Assembly: GCF_000740895.1 (NCBI RefSeq) | Contig: NC_025261.1 | Location: forward strand, 124,001 to 188,000 | Length of the DNA stretch: 64,000 bases | Direction: 5' to 3' | From: Theileria orientalis strain Shintoku | Taxonomy: Eukaryota > Apicomplexa > Aconoidasida > Piroplasmida > Theileriidae | Shown here: in pieces, positions 31,024 to 42,050 of the stretch | Layout of the letters: the number at the start of each line of letters is the position of its first letter | Numbering within the stretch: position 1 is the first letter of the stretch | Program-made: the position numbers and the translations under genes | Notes under the pieces: model-generated | The model's input: the letters and a program-made list of their open reading frames with translations, nothing else | Databases searched by the model: none | What the model was told of the DNA's origin: nothing

Positions 31024-32763
31024 ATGGATAACTTCTCTGAAAGTTGGTTGGATAATTGCTTGTCTAATGATTCATTTGGAGGACCATTCACAGAATCCTG
31101 TAAAACCATTGAAGGTAATATAGCCATTCATGGCAATGATGTTGTCCCTCTGAGGGCATATATTGAGTCTAGTTCATCTTCGACGACATATATTTCGGAG
31201 AATTGTATTTCAAACAGTGTTTCGCTCGGAGAGAATTTCCAAAGTCATCTCTACGATGACGACGACGAGTGGGCCAACACTCTAGGGACGTGTTTGACTC
31301 GCGCACTCGACGGGGATTGTAGTGAGCATCCGAACTGCCTACAGGAGGCGACAGAAATTTACAGTTTGGAGGGCCAATTTAAAAGCTATTTGGATAGAAA
31401 CTTTGGAAACTATACCCCTATTGCTAACAGTACCCCCTTCTCAGGGCCTAAAGAGGGTGGATTGTTAGGAAATATGAACAGTACAAGTGAGTCTATAATG
31501 TGGAATGAGCTCTGTCAGTGTACGACGGGAACGTGTTTAAGTTCCCCCGAAAGTAAGGTGAATTGTAATTTACACAACAAACACGTGATATCCAATTCTA
31601 ACGTATCAACTGACTGTGGCATGTGTGAGTACATGCCCTCCTCAAACACAACGCCCTCGTCTTCAAGTCAAGTCTCGGATAAGCATAAAAACAATATCAA
31701 TGCAGATAATTCAATGTTATCAGGGCTAAACTCGCCCAGGGATCCAATACTATGTTCCATTTCAACAAAAAACAAAGATTCAATAAACGATGGGCTCAGC
31801 AGCCTTACTTCCTCTTTCGTCAATGTAAATAATAATCCAGATTCACAAAGATTTTCATTCGGAGAAGACATGCTAGAAACACATCTGGCAGGGTCACTGT
31901 TGGACGAATTGTACCCAAGTGATGATATTCCGAGGTCCTTTTCAGGACTGAGTGAAGAAACGTTCAGAGAGCAGCCTTATGACGCAATAACTTTTTTTAA
32001 CAAGGACCTGCTCTACGAAGAAAATGAAGCATTAAACAAGGGGATGTCTAACAACGACATGGAGCTTGTGTTCAATAACATGGACACAATGTCGAGGGTC
32101 GACAACGTGCTCAACAAGAACGTGTCGGACTTTACCCTGCAGAATAAGGACTACGGAATAGACCTCATATCAGATAATTCGGATCCGCTATCTCCAGATC
32201 TCTTAAACAACGACGCGCTATTCGCAGGAATTTACAGAGACAACGACACGGACGAATCTGAGGCATGGGACAACATAATGAAGAAAATGTGCATTACACC
32301 TAGCTTGAGCTACACATGCCCAAAACTGCTCAGAGACGAAAACGACGAGACATCAAAGTCCACAAACGACCTTGCGAACCAGGAGAAGGACGTCCCGAGT
32401 GGGCCCGAAGTTGGAGTCACGTTCACGAAAATGGAAAATATCCCGAGCACTATGCCAGATGATCCGAACCTGGGATTCAAGAAGACATCGCTGTGCAAGT
32501 ACTGGCAGAGAGGGATATGCGCAAACGACGACTGCAACTTCGCACACGGCAAGAAGGAGCTGCGCTCCACAATCGGAGTCTGGAGAACCACGATCTGCCA
32601 CCACTGGAAGACGGGGGTCTGCAGAGTCGGCAACGACTGCAGGCACGCCCACGGCGAGGAGGAGCTCCAGCCGAAGAACATCCCCGCGAATGTACTCAAA
32701 AACAAGCTGTTGAACTCCGCGAGGAAGTACGAATTCATGAGGAAGAAGAGGAACATATTTTAA
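31024..32763 (+). CDS. Tandem CCCH zinc-finger protein
   Basis: A single-exon gene of 579 residues, unusual among the intron-rich genes here. The first 470 residues are Ser/Asn/Asp-rich and disordered, with several acidic-hydrophobic patches and no recognised domain. Near the C-terminus are two CCCH fingers: CKYWQRGICANDDCNFAH (C-x7-C-x4-C-x3-H) and CHHWKTGVCRVGNDCRHAH (C-x7-C-x5-C-x3-H), separated by 18 residues, followed by a basic tail (KNKLLNSARKYEF, RKKRNIF). Tandem fingers of this spacing bind AU-rich or other single-stranded RNA and usually act in mRNA stability or translation. All zinc ligands are present. The 3' third is visibly more GC-rich than the 5' part. Confidence 0.85.
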   Translation: MDNFSESWLDNCLSNDSFGGPFTESCKTIEGNIAIHGNDVVPLRAYIESSSSSTTYISENCISNSVSLGENFQSHLYDDDDEWANTLGTCLTRALDGDCSEHPNCLQEATEIYSLEGQFKSYLDRNFGNYTPIANSTPFSGPKEGGLLGNMNSTSESIMWNELCQCTTGTCLSSPESKVNCNLHNKHVISNSNVSTDCGMCEYMPSSNTTPSSSSQVSDKHKNNINADNSMLSGLNSPRDPILCSISTKNKDSINDGLSSLTSSFVNVNNNPDSQRFSFGEDMLETHLAGSLLDELYPSDDIPRSFSGLSEETFREQPYDAITFFNKDLLYEENEALNKGMSNNDMELVFNNMDTMSRVDNVLNKNVSDFTLQNKDYGIDLISDNSDPLSPDLLNNDALFAGIYRDNDTDESEAWDNIMKKMCITPSLSYTCPKLLRDENDETSKSTNDLANQEKDVPSGPEVGVTFTKMENIPSTMPDDPNLGFKKTSLCKYWQRGICANDDCNFAHGKKELRSTIGVWRTTICHHWKTGVCRVGNDCRHAHGEEELQPKNIPANVLKNKLLNSARKYEFMRKKRNIF

Positions 32764-32989
32764 TCCTGACCCTAGATGTATAGGCCAATAATCTTTTACC
32801 ATGTCGCAGTGCGTGAGCTTTTACACCATTATCGTGGCACATTCCTACACAAGTTTATTTATATAGTAATATTTGGGTGGTTTATGCTTTCTTTTGTATA
32901 TAATACGTATTTTGAGTTAATATAGTTTATTTCTAGCCCTTAAGTCGACAGGTTTCCCATTGGGTGTGTTGCCGAGTTCACGATTCACA

Positions 32990-34448
32990 ATGATACCTGC
33001 GCAAGTCGTTATCGATAAGAATCCGTACCCGGATCACGTTCTGGACGAGTTCAACAGAGATTGGAAGGGATTCGGCGACTCTGATGGGCTCTACTCGACG
33101 GACCAGGGAGATACCGACGTGTACTTCAACTCGTACTCGTACATTGGAATCCACGAGGAAATGTTAAAGGACTCGGTCAGAACAGGTGTGAAATAGTTGT
33201 ATTGGGGTTTTCTTCAGGCCTGAACTAATTTTCTGCAGGAATCTACTACAGGGCCATCATGAGCAGCCAGCACCTGTTCCGCGACAAGGTCGTCATGGAC
33301 GTGGGCTGCGGCACCGGCATCCTTTCGCTCTTCTGCGCCAGAGCTGGCGCCAGGAAGGTGTACGCCGTGGACAACAGCAGCATCATTGGCCTCGCCCGGG
33401 AAATCACGGAGATGAACGGCCTTTCCGACCGGATTGTGTACATTAGGAAGCGGGTGGAGGAGCTCGGCGACTCGATTGAGCCCGTCGACGTCATCATCAG
33501 CGAGTGGATGGGCTACTTTCTCCTCTACGAGAACATGCTGTCCTCAGTGTTATTTTGCAGGGACAAGGTTTGTTTCCCGCTCTTCACCTTTTTCAGTATC
33601 TCAAGCCTGGCGGCCTCCTTTTCCCTGACAGGGCTCGCATCTTCATTTCCGCCATAGAGGACGCGGAGTACAAGGTATTTGTCTCCCTTGCTTCTGTTTT
33701 ACCTTTTTTCAGGGGGAGAAGTTTGACAAGTGGGACGACACTTACGGCCTCGACTTTTCAATTATGAAGAACTACCTCATGGAGGAGGCCGTCGTCGACG
33801 TCGTCGATGAAAAGGCTCTCGTCACGTCTTCATCGTGCATACTGGTACGTCCATTTGCACTCTACTAACTTGTTTATTATGTTTTTATTACTCTTATCCC
33901 TTTTTCCATTCTTGTTTAGGACATTGATCTTAACACTTGTTCCATTTCTGACACTGATTTTTGTTCTAATTTTGTGCTGGTTTCTGATCGGAGGGACTAC
34001 GTTCACGCCTTTATCTTCTGGTTTGACGTTTCTTTCACTGCTTGTTCGAAGCCTCTCACTCTCACCACGAGTCCCAAGGCTCGGTGCACTCACTGGAAGC
34101 AGACAGTGCTTTACATTGACGAGGTTTTAAACATGGACGTGAACGATCGGATCAACGGCATGATCTCCGTTAAAAAGAACAAGATTAATTCTCGCGACGT
34201 TGACATTAAAATAAGCTATCAGTTGAATGGTATTTTTTATTGTTACTATAGTTGTAGTTACTGTTGTTATAGTCACTATTGTTATAGTTGTAGTTACCAT
34301 TAACGTCATGGCTGTTACTATTATCATTGTTGTCAATGTAGTCATCACTTCTGTTAATACCACTCCTTTACTTTTGCTATTTACACATCTCTATTTTTTA
34401 GGAACTGATCCTAATCAGCTTAAATCTTACTATTATCGCATCAGATAG
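32990..34448 (+). CDS. PRMT1: Protein arginine N-methyltransferase 1
   Basis: Type I enzyme that transfers methyl groups from SAM to arginines of histones and RNA-binding proteins. Six exons (32990-33185, 33239-33567, 33597-33674, 33713-33844, 33920-34229, 34402-34448) join in phase to about 363 residues, typical for PRMT1. Motifs in order: YFNSYSYIGIHEEML (YFxxY helix), VVMDVGCGTGILSLFCARAG (motif I), VYAVDNS (post-I), VDVIISEWMGYFLLYENML (double-E loop), YLKPGGLLFPDRA (motif III), and THWKQTVLY (THW loop). All catalytic residues are visible. A splice acceptor-like TTTCTAG at 32931-32937 suggests a 5'-UTR intron. The fifth intron (172 nt) is made of repeated GTTATAGT-like units. Confidence 0.96.
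34230..34401 (+). repeat. Low-complexity repeat intron in PRMT1
   Basis: The last PRMT1 intron consists largely of imperfect repeats of GTTATAGTTGTAGTTAC and related GT/TA-rich units. It is longer than the other PRMT1 introns (29-75 nt). Confidence 0.75.
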
Positions 34449-34669
34449 GCCTTTGCTCGTTTAACCAATGCTTTTTCTTCACTTTATACGCTCTTTACAT
34501 CATTGTAGCACCTTATGTAGTTTCCATTCTAATCTTTCATACTACTCCTACGCCCATTTACTTACAGTACATCATACTACTAACTATTCTCTTCATACTA
34601 AACCGCATAACAAGTAACTATCTAACATGTATGGTCGCTTTCTCGGGTTAGTTTTGCGGACGTAGAAAA
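34449..34669. other. Convergent 3' spacer (PRMT1 / eL21)
   Basis: 221 nt between two converging stop codons, AT-rich, presumably both polyadenylation regions. No gene seen. Confidence 0.4.
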
Positions 34670-35152
34670 TTAGTACTTTTCGACAAACGGCACTGGCTCC
34701 AGTGTCACCACCGACTCAGGATCCACCTTCACCACGTAGCCTGGCGCCACTGCCTTCGGCTCCCTCTTCAGCTTCAGCTTCTTCCCCTCAAGCTTCGCCT
34801 GTCTGCGCAGCTCGTCGTTCGTCGCTACTCTCTTCAGGAACTCCTCTCTGCATCTGCTCTTCCTCACGTGCTCCACGTTTACGTTAACTTTTTTAAGCAG
34901 TTCCTTTCCTCTAACTACCTTCTTAACCATTACTCCCAGTGCTCTCTTTGTCACGTTGTACACTACTCCCGTCCTTCCGTGGTAGAATGAATGTGGCAGG
35001 CCTCTGTGGACTGAGGAATCGACGAAGATGTCCACGTGGTCTCCCACCTTGTACGTTGTCAGGTATCTGCTCAGTGCAGGCATTCCATGGCGGCGGAATG
35101 GCTTTGAGAACTTATGGCGAGTTCTTGCGCGTTTACCGTACGAGTGTGGCAT
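34670..35152 (-). CDS. RPL21: 60S ribosomal protein eL21
   Basis: Single-exon gene of 160 residues, matching the family length. It begins [20 protein letters not shown] and continues [20 protein letters not shown], then [20 protein letters not shown] and REEFLKRV, all characteristic of eL21. It is a cytosolic large-subunit component. The gene converges with PRMT1. Confidence 0.97.
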   Translation of the reverse strand: MPHSYGKRARTRHKFSKPFRRHGMPALSRYLTTYKVGDHVDIFVDSSVHRGLPHSFYHGRTGVVYNVTKRALGVMVKKVVRGKELLKKVNVNVEHVRKSRCREEFLKRVATNDELRRQAKLEGKKLKLKREPKAVAPGYVVKVDPESVVTLEPVPFVEKY

Positions 35153-35677
35153 CTGTATTACAAATTAGATATTAGCTTATATTTAAAATACTGGCTACTG
35201 CTGGTGCTATAAATACTCCTTTTAAGGGCACTAATACGTATACGTTTATGTGGAGCATAACATACCTTGAACTTTAGGACTAATAAATACAATTACGGTG
35301 TATATTTAATGTATAATAATGTAGTTATATTATAGAGATTTTAACTTATAAATAATACGTACTGTTTCCCTCAATATCCTTATTCTATTGGATGGGGATT
35401 AAATATCAGCTCAAGCATCCCCATCCATTCTTTTTCTCCAGTTTATCAAACTTAAAATCCTGCCTTCCATCCATTTATCACACTCTTTTGACTCTGTAAA
35501 TTGAATTTAGATTACTATTTTCCATTATGTGGGTTATCCGCTTACTTACCTAACACATTGTGCACAGACTCTTTACCCTGGTCTACACTCACTCTATTCG
35601 TACACATATTAACGCATACATGTATTTATGAGATACATTATTTGCAATTTTACTTAATTATTTGTTATTTCTAAGTG
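35153..35677. other. Spacer between eL21 start and NAC-beta stop
   Basis: 525 nt of AT-rich DNA with no supportable gene. It should contain the eL21 promoter and the NAC-beta 3' end. Confidence 0.4.
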
Positions 35678-36172
35678 TTATGTTGTTTCCTCCTTGGTGT
35701 CCTCATCGTGGATTTCAACCAATTTTGGTACCATTTGCTCATCGGGTACCTCCTCCACCACCTTTTGGTCTACTCCTGCCTTAGTTAAATCAAATCCTGC
35801 CGCTGATAGTTGTTGCAGTATATCTGGGAACGATATTTCCTTTTCTTCTGGCACTCCTGTTACGACGTATGTGTTTGCGTTCGGTGACGTTTGTATTTTT
35901 GGATTACTAAATGTTAACAGTGATCCGTCTTCTTTTAGCATCTGGATCTCTTCAATTCCTGGTATATTTGCCGCACCAATTGAGCGTAGGGCAAATTGTA
36001 GTCTCTTATCGTCTCCTACTATCTTTGTGGTTTTTTTCAATTTCCTTCTCGCTGTTCCCTTCCCGCCTGTTTGTGTTCCTGAAACTCCCAAGCGAGATCT
36101 CAATTTTTCTCTGGCTGCTAGCATTTCTGGAGTCACAGTATCAACTCCCACTGGGTTCACTGTTTCCATCAT
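35678..36172 (-). CDS. BTF3: Nascent polypeptide-associated complex subunit beta
   Basis: NAC-beta pairs with NAC-alpha and docks at the ribosome exit tunnel, shielding nascent chains and controlling SRP access. The gene is single-exon, 164 residues. The N-terminal ribosome-binding motif is present (RRKLKKTTKI after TGGKGTARRK), followed by the NAC domain (RLQFALRSIGAANIPGIEEI, MLKEDGSLLTFSNPKIQTSP, NTYVVTG) and FPDILQQLSAAGFDL. The acidic C-terminal tail (EVPDEQMVPKLVEIHDEDTK) is typical. It shares a divergent upstream region with the WW-domain gene. Confidence 0.95.
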   Translation of the reverse strand: MMETVNPVGVDTVTPEMLAAREKLRSRLGVSGTQTGGKGTARRKLKKTTKIVGDDKRLQFALRSIGAANIPGIEEIQMLKEDGSLLTFSNPKIQTSPNANTYVVTGVPEEKEISFPDILQQLSAAGFDLTKAGVDQKVVEEVPDEQMVPKLVEIHDEDTKEETT

Positions 36173-36755
36173 TCTCGAACTTTACACTACTTTATTCTCT
36201 CTTAAATCTACTTAGGTGGGTATTTTATTGATAAATTGAGATGGAAGGATGCTATTATCTGATAATATTCTAAATCACAGTTATATAATTTCCAATAACG
36301 GCTTTGGGGAAACGCCCTCCAAACCGAAGTTTATCTATATGGTTCGCAGTATTTGAAAAAATAAATTATCCTAAATTTTTCCTAATTGGTAAAAATTTAA
36401 CTGATATTTATTAATGAATGATGGGGTTGAATTAAAGCTATAAAAGTACAAAAAAGGTGGATTCGATTTATATTGTTGTATTTTTGGACTATTGTTAACA
36501 ATAAAATACTTAATTATGACATATGTATAATTCATAATAATTTTTATTTACACCTACACATTTTTCACTTTTCAAATCAATAAGATATTTTATGTTATTC
36601 TAGTCCACTTATATTTATTTAATTATTTTTATTGTATATTAGTTGTTTTTGTAATTTAAATCTGTTAATACATAAATTAATTTTATGTGTTTAATACTTA
36701 AAGAATATAACATTATTGATTGTATATTAAATTATGTCAATTCTCAATACATTAT
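36173..36755. promoter_or_regulatory. Divergent promoter region (NAC-beta / WW protein)
   Basis: 583 nt between divergent start codons, strongly AT-rich with several T/A tracts. No ORF or RNA gene is supportable. Confidence 0.4.
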
Positions 36756-37680
36756 ATGGATAAAACTGATGTTCCAAATAGAATTTGGAAGGAGGTCATT
36801 GATCCCTCATCTCGGTCAATTTATTATTGGAATGTTTTAACGGGAGAAACGACCTGGCAGAACCCTTCACATGACGATGCTGTTTCTTTACCCTTCACTG
36901 AAAAAATATCTCACGATTCCAAAGTGGTTATAGATAAGTTAACCCATAAGGTGGATAGAATCAAGTTCTTTTTTGATGAAATAAATTTAATCCATGAAGT
37001 TTGTGATCATCTTAGAAACGAAGAGATAGGTTCTATCAAGGTATTTGGGTACAATAACAATAGTGATTCAGGAATTGATAGAGCATTCATTAGATGGTTT
37101 GAATCAACTCTTAGAAGTCGCCACACCTAAAACAAAAAGTTACAACAAGTTTCTAGATTTAAAGAAGTTTTTAACGGAACAGAGGGTATTTTATATATAC
37201 ACACCAACTGTAACTTTACACACTTATTTGTAGAGTTATCTGAAAAACAATTCAGATGTATCTGATGAAGTGTTCGATAGGATAAATGATGTGTCAGAAG
37301 AGATTGAAAGGAACTTGGAAACTATCAAGAAATTTGACGTTAACAATGACCACCTCTTGGACGGGTATAAAGTGTACATGGAGAAGAGAAAGCTTGAGCC
37401 AATAAATCAACCTGATTTATCGATTGATAATGAAAAAAAGGTTTCACCTAATCAGAATTTGGATTATAGTAACTCTAAAGATGTAAAGGTTGATAAAAAA
37501 AGCATTCTTAAGTCCATTCATGAAAGGTGGAATAGGGCATCTGAAATCATCGATGAACCTGATAGCGAAGATGTTAGAGTTGAGTACAAGAAAACAAAGG
37601 GTTTTAGCTTTGTCAACACTGATGAGGATAATCCTAATCTGGTGCCAATATCTAAGCCTTGGTACGAGAAAGACGATTAA
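36756..37680 (+). CDS. WW-domain protein
   Basis: Three exons (36756-37040, 37072-37185, 37234-37680) join in phase 0 to about 281 residues. I chose the first ATG (MDKTDVPNR). Residues 8-35 form a WW domain: WKEVIDPSSRSIYYWNVLTG followed by ETTWQNP, with both signature Trp and the Pro. The rest is helical and charged: a leucine-rich segment (LIEHSLDGLNQLLEV) and a long Lys/Glu/Asp C-terminus containing SILKSIHERWNRA. WW domains bind Pro-rich ligands and in protists are most often found in splicing factors; a splicing role is only inferred. AT-rich coding, unlike the neighbouring ribosomal genes. Confidence 0.75.
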
Positions 37681-37872
37681 ACTCATACTCCAACTTTATA
37701 TACATATATATGGGTATATACACATAGGTATGTACACACGTATATATGATATCATGTATGATCACACATAAAATTTTACTTGTTCATGTTAAAGTTTCTA
37801 CTTGGTTTACAGTTTCATTTTACACAATGTTTATTAAATAATTTACACGATGGTTTCTATATTGTAAAATTC

Positions 37873-39717
37873 TTAGCTAAAAATTGACGAAATCATGTTA
37901 CCAAATGAACTAACGTTGGTATAAATGAAATAGCCTAATCCGCAGCAAGCAGCTGTACCAACGGTTGTTCCGAGAGCCTGGGCAGTTATTGTTTTAGTTT
38001 TTTCTTCTTGTTCTTTATCTATTTCTATAAAGACTTGTTCGCTACCAGGCTCATTTAATCTATAACTGTTGTCTTTTGGATCTTTATCTTTTAACGTTTC
38101 ATTTTTAATCCATACATCTGAATCTTTATTTTTTGAGTACCAAACAAATTCTCTATGTCCTTCTGCATACTCGTATACAATAAACCTGGGTTTATTGGTA
38201 GGATCATAGAGTACACACACAGTAAATACCCTTTCATTGTCAATAACTGATTTTAATGGTTCCCCTTTTTCAACAATTCTAACATAAAATGGATAACTAT
38301 TGTAATTTACTGTCTCAATCATTGTATAATTGTCACGAAGAAAACTCCTCTTTCCAATGTATCTATTATTCCTATTATAATCTTGTAAGTCCATTCTTTT
38401 AACATAATCAATGTCTATATCAATCCAAAAAAGTTTTGAGTAAGCAGTTTCTAGTATATGATCATTAATATAAGATTCCGGATTCCAAGTTTTTAATTCT
38501 TCACATTTTACCCAGCAATCTGAGGCATAGTGTCTACGTCTATACCATTGATATGTTGTATGTGAATCAGGAAAACACATAAACAAAGGGTAATCTTTGT
38601 CATGCCTATCATCACAAACAATGTGAAATTTTGAATAAGCTTTTATTTGCGAAATTATCTGTTCTTGATTGTTGATAGTTAAACTTTTTATTTTAAAAGT
38701 TCTAGATTCGCTTAATTCATAATTGTAGACTTTAAACCTTGATTGTGAACTAGAATGAGATGTAATTTTACCTCTAATCCCCTTTGCGGTCAAAGAGCTA
38801 GGTTCTCTGTGATAAAAAAAATCGTTATCAATCTCGAAGTCTATTTCGTATAATTGATCATAAAGTTCATTTATGTACTTTTTTATGAAATCGCCTTCGA
38901 AAAATTCAGAAACATTTGAATCAGGTTTCCATTCGTTTGATTTAATATTACTGCGTGAATACCATTCATAATCATTTGCTTTATTTTTCTGGTACTTGAC
39001 TACGCACACAGAAATAGGTTCAAATGGATATGAATCTTTTTTTCCAAAAGCATGAACAGCAATAATTTGGCAATCATTAATATCATTTATTTTTAAGGGT
39101 GTGCTTTTAAAGTTTACTTGTTTTAAGTGGAAAGGTTCTTGAGATGGCACCTCATGGGTGTACACATCGTAACCATTCAATTTAATATGACTCAAATTAA
39201 TATGTATATTTTCATATTTATACTGAGCGGTATTTTTTAGCTCTATTATTACTCCATTCATCAAAGTGATTTGTTCCTCTAATTTATTCTTTATTTCCAA
39301 ACGATTTGATGACCATTTAGGATCAACCACCAAATCTGGTAGAAGCATCCAAGATTGTCTATTCTTATCCCTGGGACAAAAGTATCTGTAGCTTATGTGA
39401 TGATTTGAATAGATCCTTTGTATACATATCAGCAGTGGATCTTTTTCATTGTTAATTTTGTAAAAGACGAAGAAACCACATACATTATCAAGCGGCAAAT
39501 GGACGTCGAAATCTAAGTTTTGGTTAACTGAATCCATTCTAACTGAGTTCAATTTATACGGTCCAACCCTTTTGGGGCTGTGGTATTGGTACACATATCC
39601 TCTGAATGTGTCTTCTCTTATTATGACATCAATAAGTTTACCGTTCGTACTGTTGTACGTAAATTTTTTATCACGTAGCTCTTTATGAGAAAGAATATGT
39701 ATGTCAAATGACGCCAT
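37873..39717 (-). CDS. Lineage-specific repeat protein with C-terminal membrane segment
   Basis: Single-exon, AT-rich gene of 614 residues. I do not recognise a named domain. It contains about four degenerate modules of 110-150 residues, each ending in an aromatic 'YxWYxRx...W' block: YRYFCPRDKNRQSWML, YEWYSRSNIKSNEWKP, YQWYRRRHYASDCWVK and FVWYSKNKDSDVWIKN, followed by an acidic strand such as LYEIDFEIDN or LFWIDIDID. There is no N-terminal signal peptide. The last 40 residues (ALGTTVGTAACCGLGYFIYT) form a hydrophobic segment, suggesting a tail-anchored protein. Piroplasm genomes hold many such lineage-specific families; this one is distinct from canonical FAINT modules as far as I can see. 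It lies next to the FAINT-like gene on the same strand. Confidence 0.75.
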   Translation of the reverse strand: MASFDIHILSHKELRDKKFTYNSTNGKLIDVIIREDTFRGYVYQYHSPKRVGPYKLNSVRMDSVNQNLDFDVHLPLDNVCGFFVFYKINNEKDPLLICIQRIYSNHHISYRYFCPRDKNRQSWMLLPDLVVDPKWSSNRLEIKNKLEEQITLMNGVIIELKNTAQYKYENIHINLSHIKLNGYDVYTHEVPSQEPFHLKQVNFKSTPLKINDINDCQIIAVHAFGKKDSYPFEPISVCVVKYQKNKANDYEWYSRSNIKSNEWKPDSNVSEFFEGDFIKKYINELYDQLYEIDFEIDNDFFYHREPSSLTAKGIRGKITSHSSSQSRFKVYNYELSESRTFKIKSLTINNQEQIISQIKAYSKFHIVCDDRHDKDYPLFMCFPDSHTTYQWYRRRHYASDCWVKCEELKTWNPESYINDHILETAYSKLFWIDIDIDYVKRMDLQDYNRNNRYIGKRSFLRDNYTMIETVNYNSYPFYVRIVEKGEPLKSVIDNERVFTVCVLYDPTNKPRFIVYEYAEGHREFVWYSKNKDSDVWIKNETLKDKDPKDNSYRLNEPGSEQVFIEIDKEQEEKTKTITAQALGTTVGTAACCGLGYFIYTNVSSFGNMISSIFS

Positions 39718-40727
39718 TTTCTTAAATGAATATTCACAAATACTCTATGTATATGTATGTGTTTCAATTATTAGCTGTGAAATATGAATAGGTTATGTAC
39801 TTATGTACTAGTGTATAGCAAAGTATATTAAGTGATTGCAAGTGAATGGAAGGCCGTGGATTCCTCATCTGTCTGGTTTGTTCATGTATGTGTTAAGACA
39901 GTTTTCAAATTTTAGGTGTGTTGTCATGGCAATGGAAAATTTCACTCCCCCATGGAAATGTGTCAGAATAGGTCGGACATAAATTTTTCTATTTTTATTC
40001 TTAAATCACTGAGAAATAATGTCCGCTTAAGTATTTATAGCTTTTTTTGACATTATAAATTTTTTATTAATTATTGGTCACCATATTTAATAAATAAAAA
40101 GTGATTTCATTCAACCCAATTCCAACTCAGGTCATGTACACCATTATTGAGTTTATGTAAATATATGATAATTTTACATAAATTTATGTTACTATTTACA
40201 TTTTAATTGTATTTATATTGTCATGGTGGTTGAATTATCTAGTTTTTTCAATTCATACACATTATGACCACATATACTGCCTATATAGTACTCATGCAAC
40301 CTTAGTAATATACTTATACTTAGTATATATTGTATATATATACATATGTCAATAAATTTATTTTTATCATAATTTTTCATTTTTTATCCCATTTTTTATT
40401 TTAACCTTAATTTTCTTATTCTTTTATGTGGCAACCAATTTTTGACTGTAAATTTAGCATATACTAATTTTCTAAATTCACCCCATTCTAAACTTGTTAA
40501 CCCGATATCTTACCCTGCTTATTCCTTTACTTAATTTATATGATTTACTATTTTCAACTTACGAATAATGCATCTAACACCTTATGGATGACTATAGCGT
40601 TATTTTTTCTTAATACTACATAAATGTGTATTTCATTTATTACCTTTTAGTCACATAATACCTATTTACACACCTAGTTACAACATACTATTAATAATGT
40701 GTACTTTTAATTTAAAATACATTAAAG
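39718..40727. other. 1-kb AT-rich spacer
   Basis: About 1 kb of very AT-rich DNA between two minus-strand lineage-specific genes. No ORF, RNA gene or repeat array that I can support. It should hold the promoter of the repeat-protein gene at its low-coordinate end. Confidence 0.45.
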
Positions 40728-41762
40728 TTAGTATTGGAAATCGAACGTAGCCAAATCCTTTTCGGTAATCTCTTCAAAATTGTAGAGATATTTCCAATTA
40801 GGAGTTACATTCAATAGCAACTCGCTATTTTTCCCACTATCTTTATACGTCAAGCTTAAAACAATTTCCTTAAGTTTATCTCCTTGCCATTTGGCCACCA
40901 TTTTTGTACAAAATGCTGAACCTCCTGTTTGCCAAACATCACTGTTTATTCCAACTTTAGTCTTTACTTTGACCTTGACGATACGGTATTTTTTGTCGCT
41001 CAGCAGAACATCCATAATCTTATTCACAACTCCTGCATCGTCCTTTTCTTCAGAATTAGTCAATGTATACTGAGTATTGGTTATGTTTTGCTTCGCAGCC
41101 TTGGCTGCTTCGGTGCCCTCCGATATCTTTACATGTTTTGATTTATAGTCATGAAAATCAAATTCAATCTCAGTTGTACTTTTAATTAATAAATCTAAAT
41201 CTACAGCCTCTTTAGTATCCTTTTCTATAGATTCTTTGTATTCTTTAAGTTTATTTTTGTATAGTTCAACAAACTGATTGTGAGCCTGTTTATCTATACC
41301 CTCCCATTCGGATGAATTGTACTTTTTTCTGAAGTACAGGGCTGTGCTGTCGTCGTTGCGATTAAATTCTACACTCAGAGATATTGGCTTGAGGTCCAAC
41401 AGCTGCGATTTAAATCTGAAGGCGTTCGTGTTTGTTGCCTTCCATATTTCTGTTTCTCCGTCCAGGGCGCTCTTAAATTTATTTCCCGACTGGTACGTGA
41501 CCTCTGTGTATTCTATGGTACAAGTAAATTTCGAGTACCCGTGGAGACTATTAATATCCAAGTTCACAAGCTCCCCTTCGAATGTCGTTTTATATGGGTC
41601 CTGCTGCTCTGGTGGTTGCGATTCTGGTGACTGTTGAGAACTATTTGCTGTAGAAGATGATCCCAGCGGATTCGAGGCCCGAATCGTCCCCAAAATCCTC
41701 CCGATAGTCAGCACAAATACAATATTCTTTAAGACTCTGATTAATTTAAGCATTTCCAACAC
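40728..41762 (-). CDS. Secreted FAINT-like (DUF529-type) protein
   Basis: Single exon, 344 residues. The N-terminus has a hydrophobic signal segment (VLKNIVFVLTIGRILGTI) followed by a Ser/Gln/Pro-rich linker. Residues 60-160 carry a domain with the pattern seen in piroplasm FAINT modules: VNLDINSLHGYSKFTCTIEY, LDGETEIWKATNTNAFRF, then VEFNRNDDSTALYFRKKYN and W. A second half with KVKTKVGINSDVWQTGG and AKWQGDKLKEIVLSLTYKD may be another degenerate module. FAINT proteins are exported by Theileria into the host leukocyte or erythrocyte. Assignment rests on motif shape and secretion signal; no transmembrane helix follows the signal. Confidence 0.6.
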   Translation of the reverse strand: MLEMLKLIRVLKNIVFVLTIGRILGTIRASNPLGSSSTANSSQQSPESQPPEQQDPYKTTFEGELVNLDINSLHGYSKFTCTIEYTEVTYQSGNKFKSALDGETEIWKATNTNAFRFKSQLLDLKPISLSVEFNRNDDSTALYFRKKYNSSEWEGIDKQAHNQFVELYKNKLKEYKESIEKDTKEAVDLDLLIKSTTEIEFDFHDYKSKHVKISEGTEAAKAAKQNITNTQYTLTNSEEKDDAGVVNKIMDVLLSDKKYRIVKVKVKTKVGINSDVWQTGGSAFCTKMVAKWQGDKLKEIVLSLTYKDSGKNSELLLNVTPNWKYLYNFEEITEKDLATFDFQY

Positions 41763-42050
41763 ATATTTTTTCCTTTTGTTTTTTTACCGTTCTTTGCATG
41801 GGGGACCTTTTCTGATGTTGGTCGCGGCATGCCTACACATCCCCCTTCAATCTCCTTTTTTTACCTTCTTTCTCTTATTTTTTTAATTTTTTTTCTGGAT
41901 TCTTTCTTGAAATGCCAACACCTATCAATCCCTACCTTTTACACCCTAAAGACATTTACTTTTACTTTTTTACCTATTTATTTCTACGTATCACATATAT
42001 TTGTTTTCCTTTCTTATATCAAATTAAGGTATTTGGCCGATTCCCACCTT
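41763..42050. other. Spacer upstream of FAINT-like gene
   Basis: About 290 nt, extremely T-rich on the plus strand. It is the promoter region of the FAINT-like gene and the 3' flank of RPL10. No gene seen. Confidence 0.4.

Noticed and set aside
32310..32802. Two overlapping antisense frames over the CCCH fingers
   Set aside because: The sense frame has both zinc fingers intact; the antisense frames have no recognisable features.
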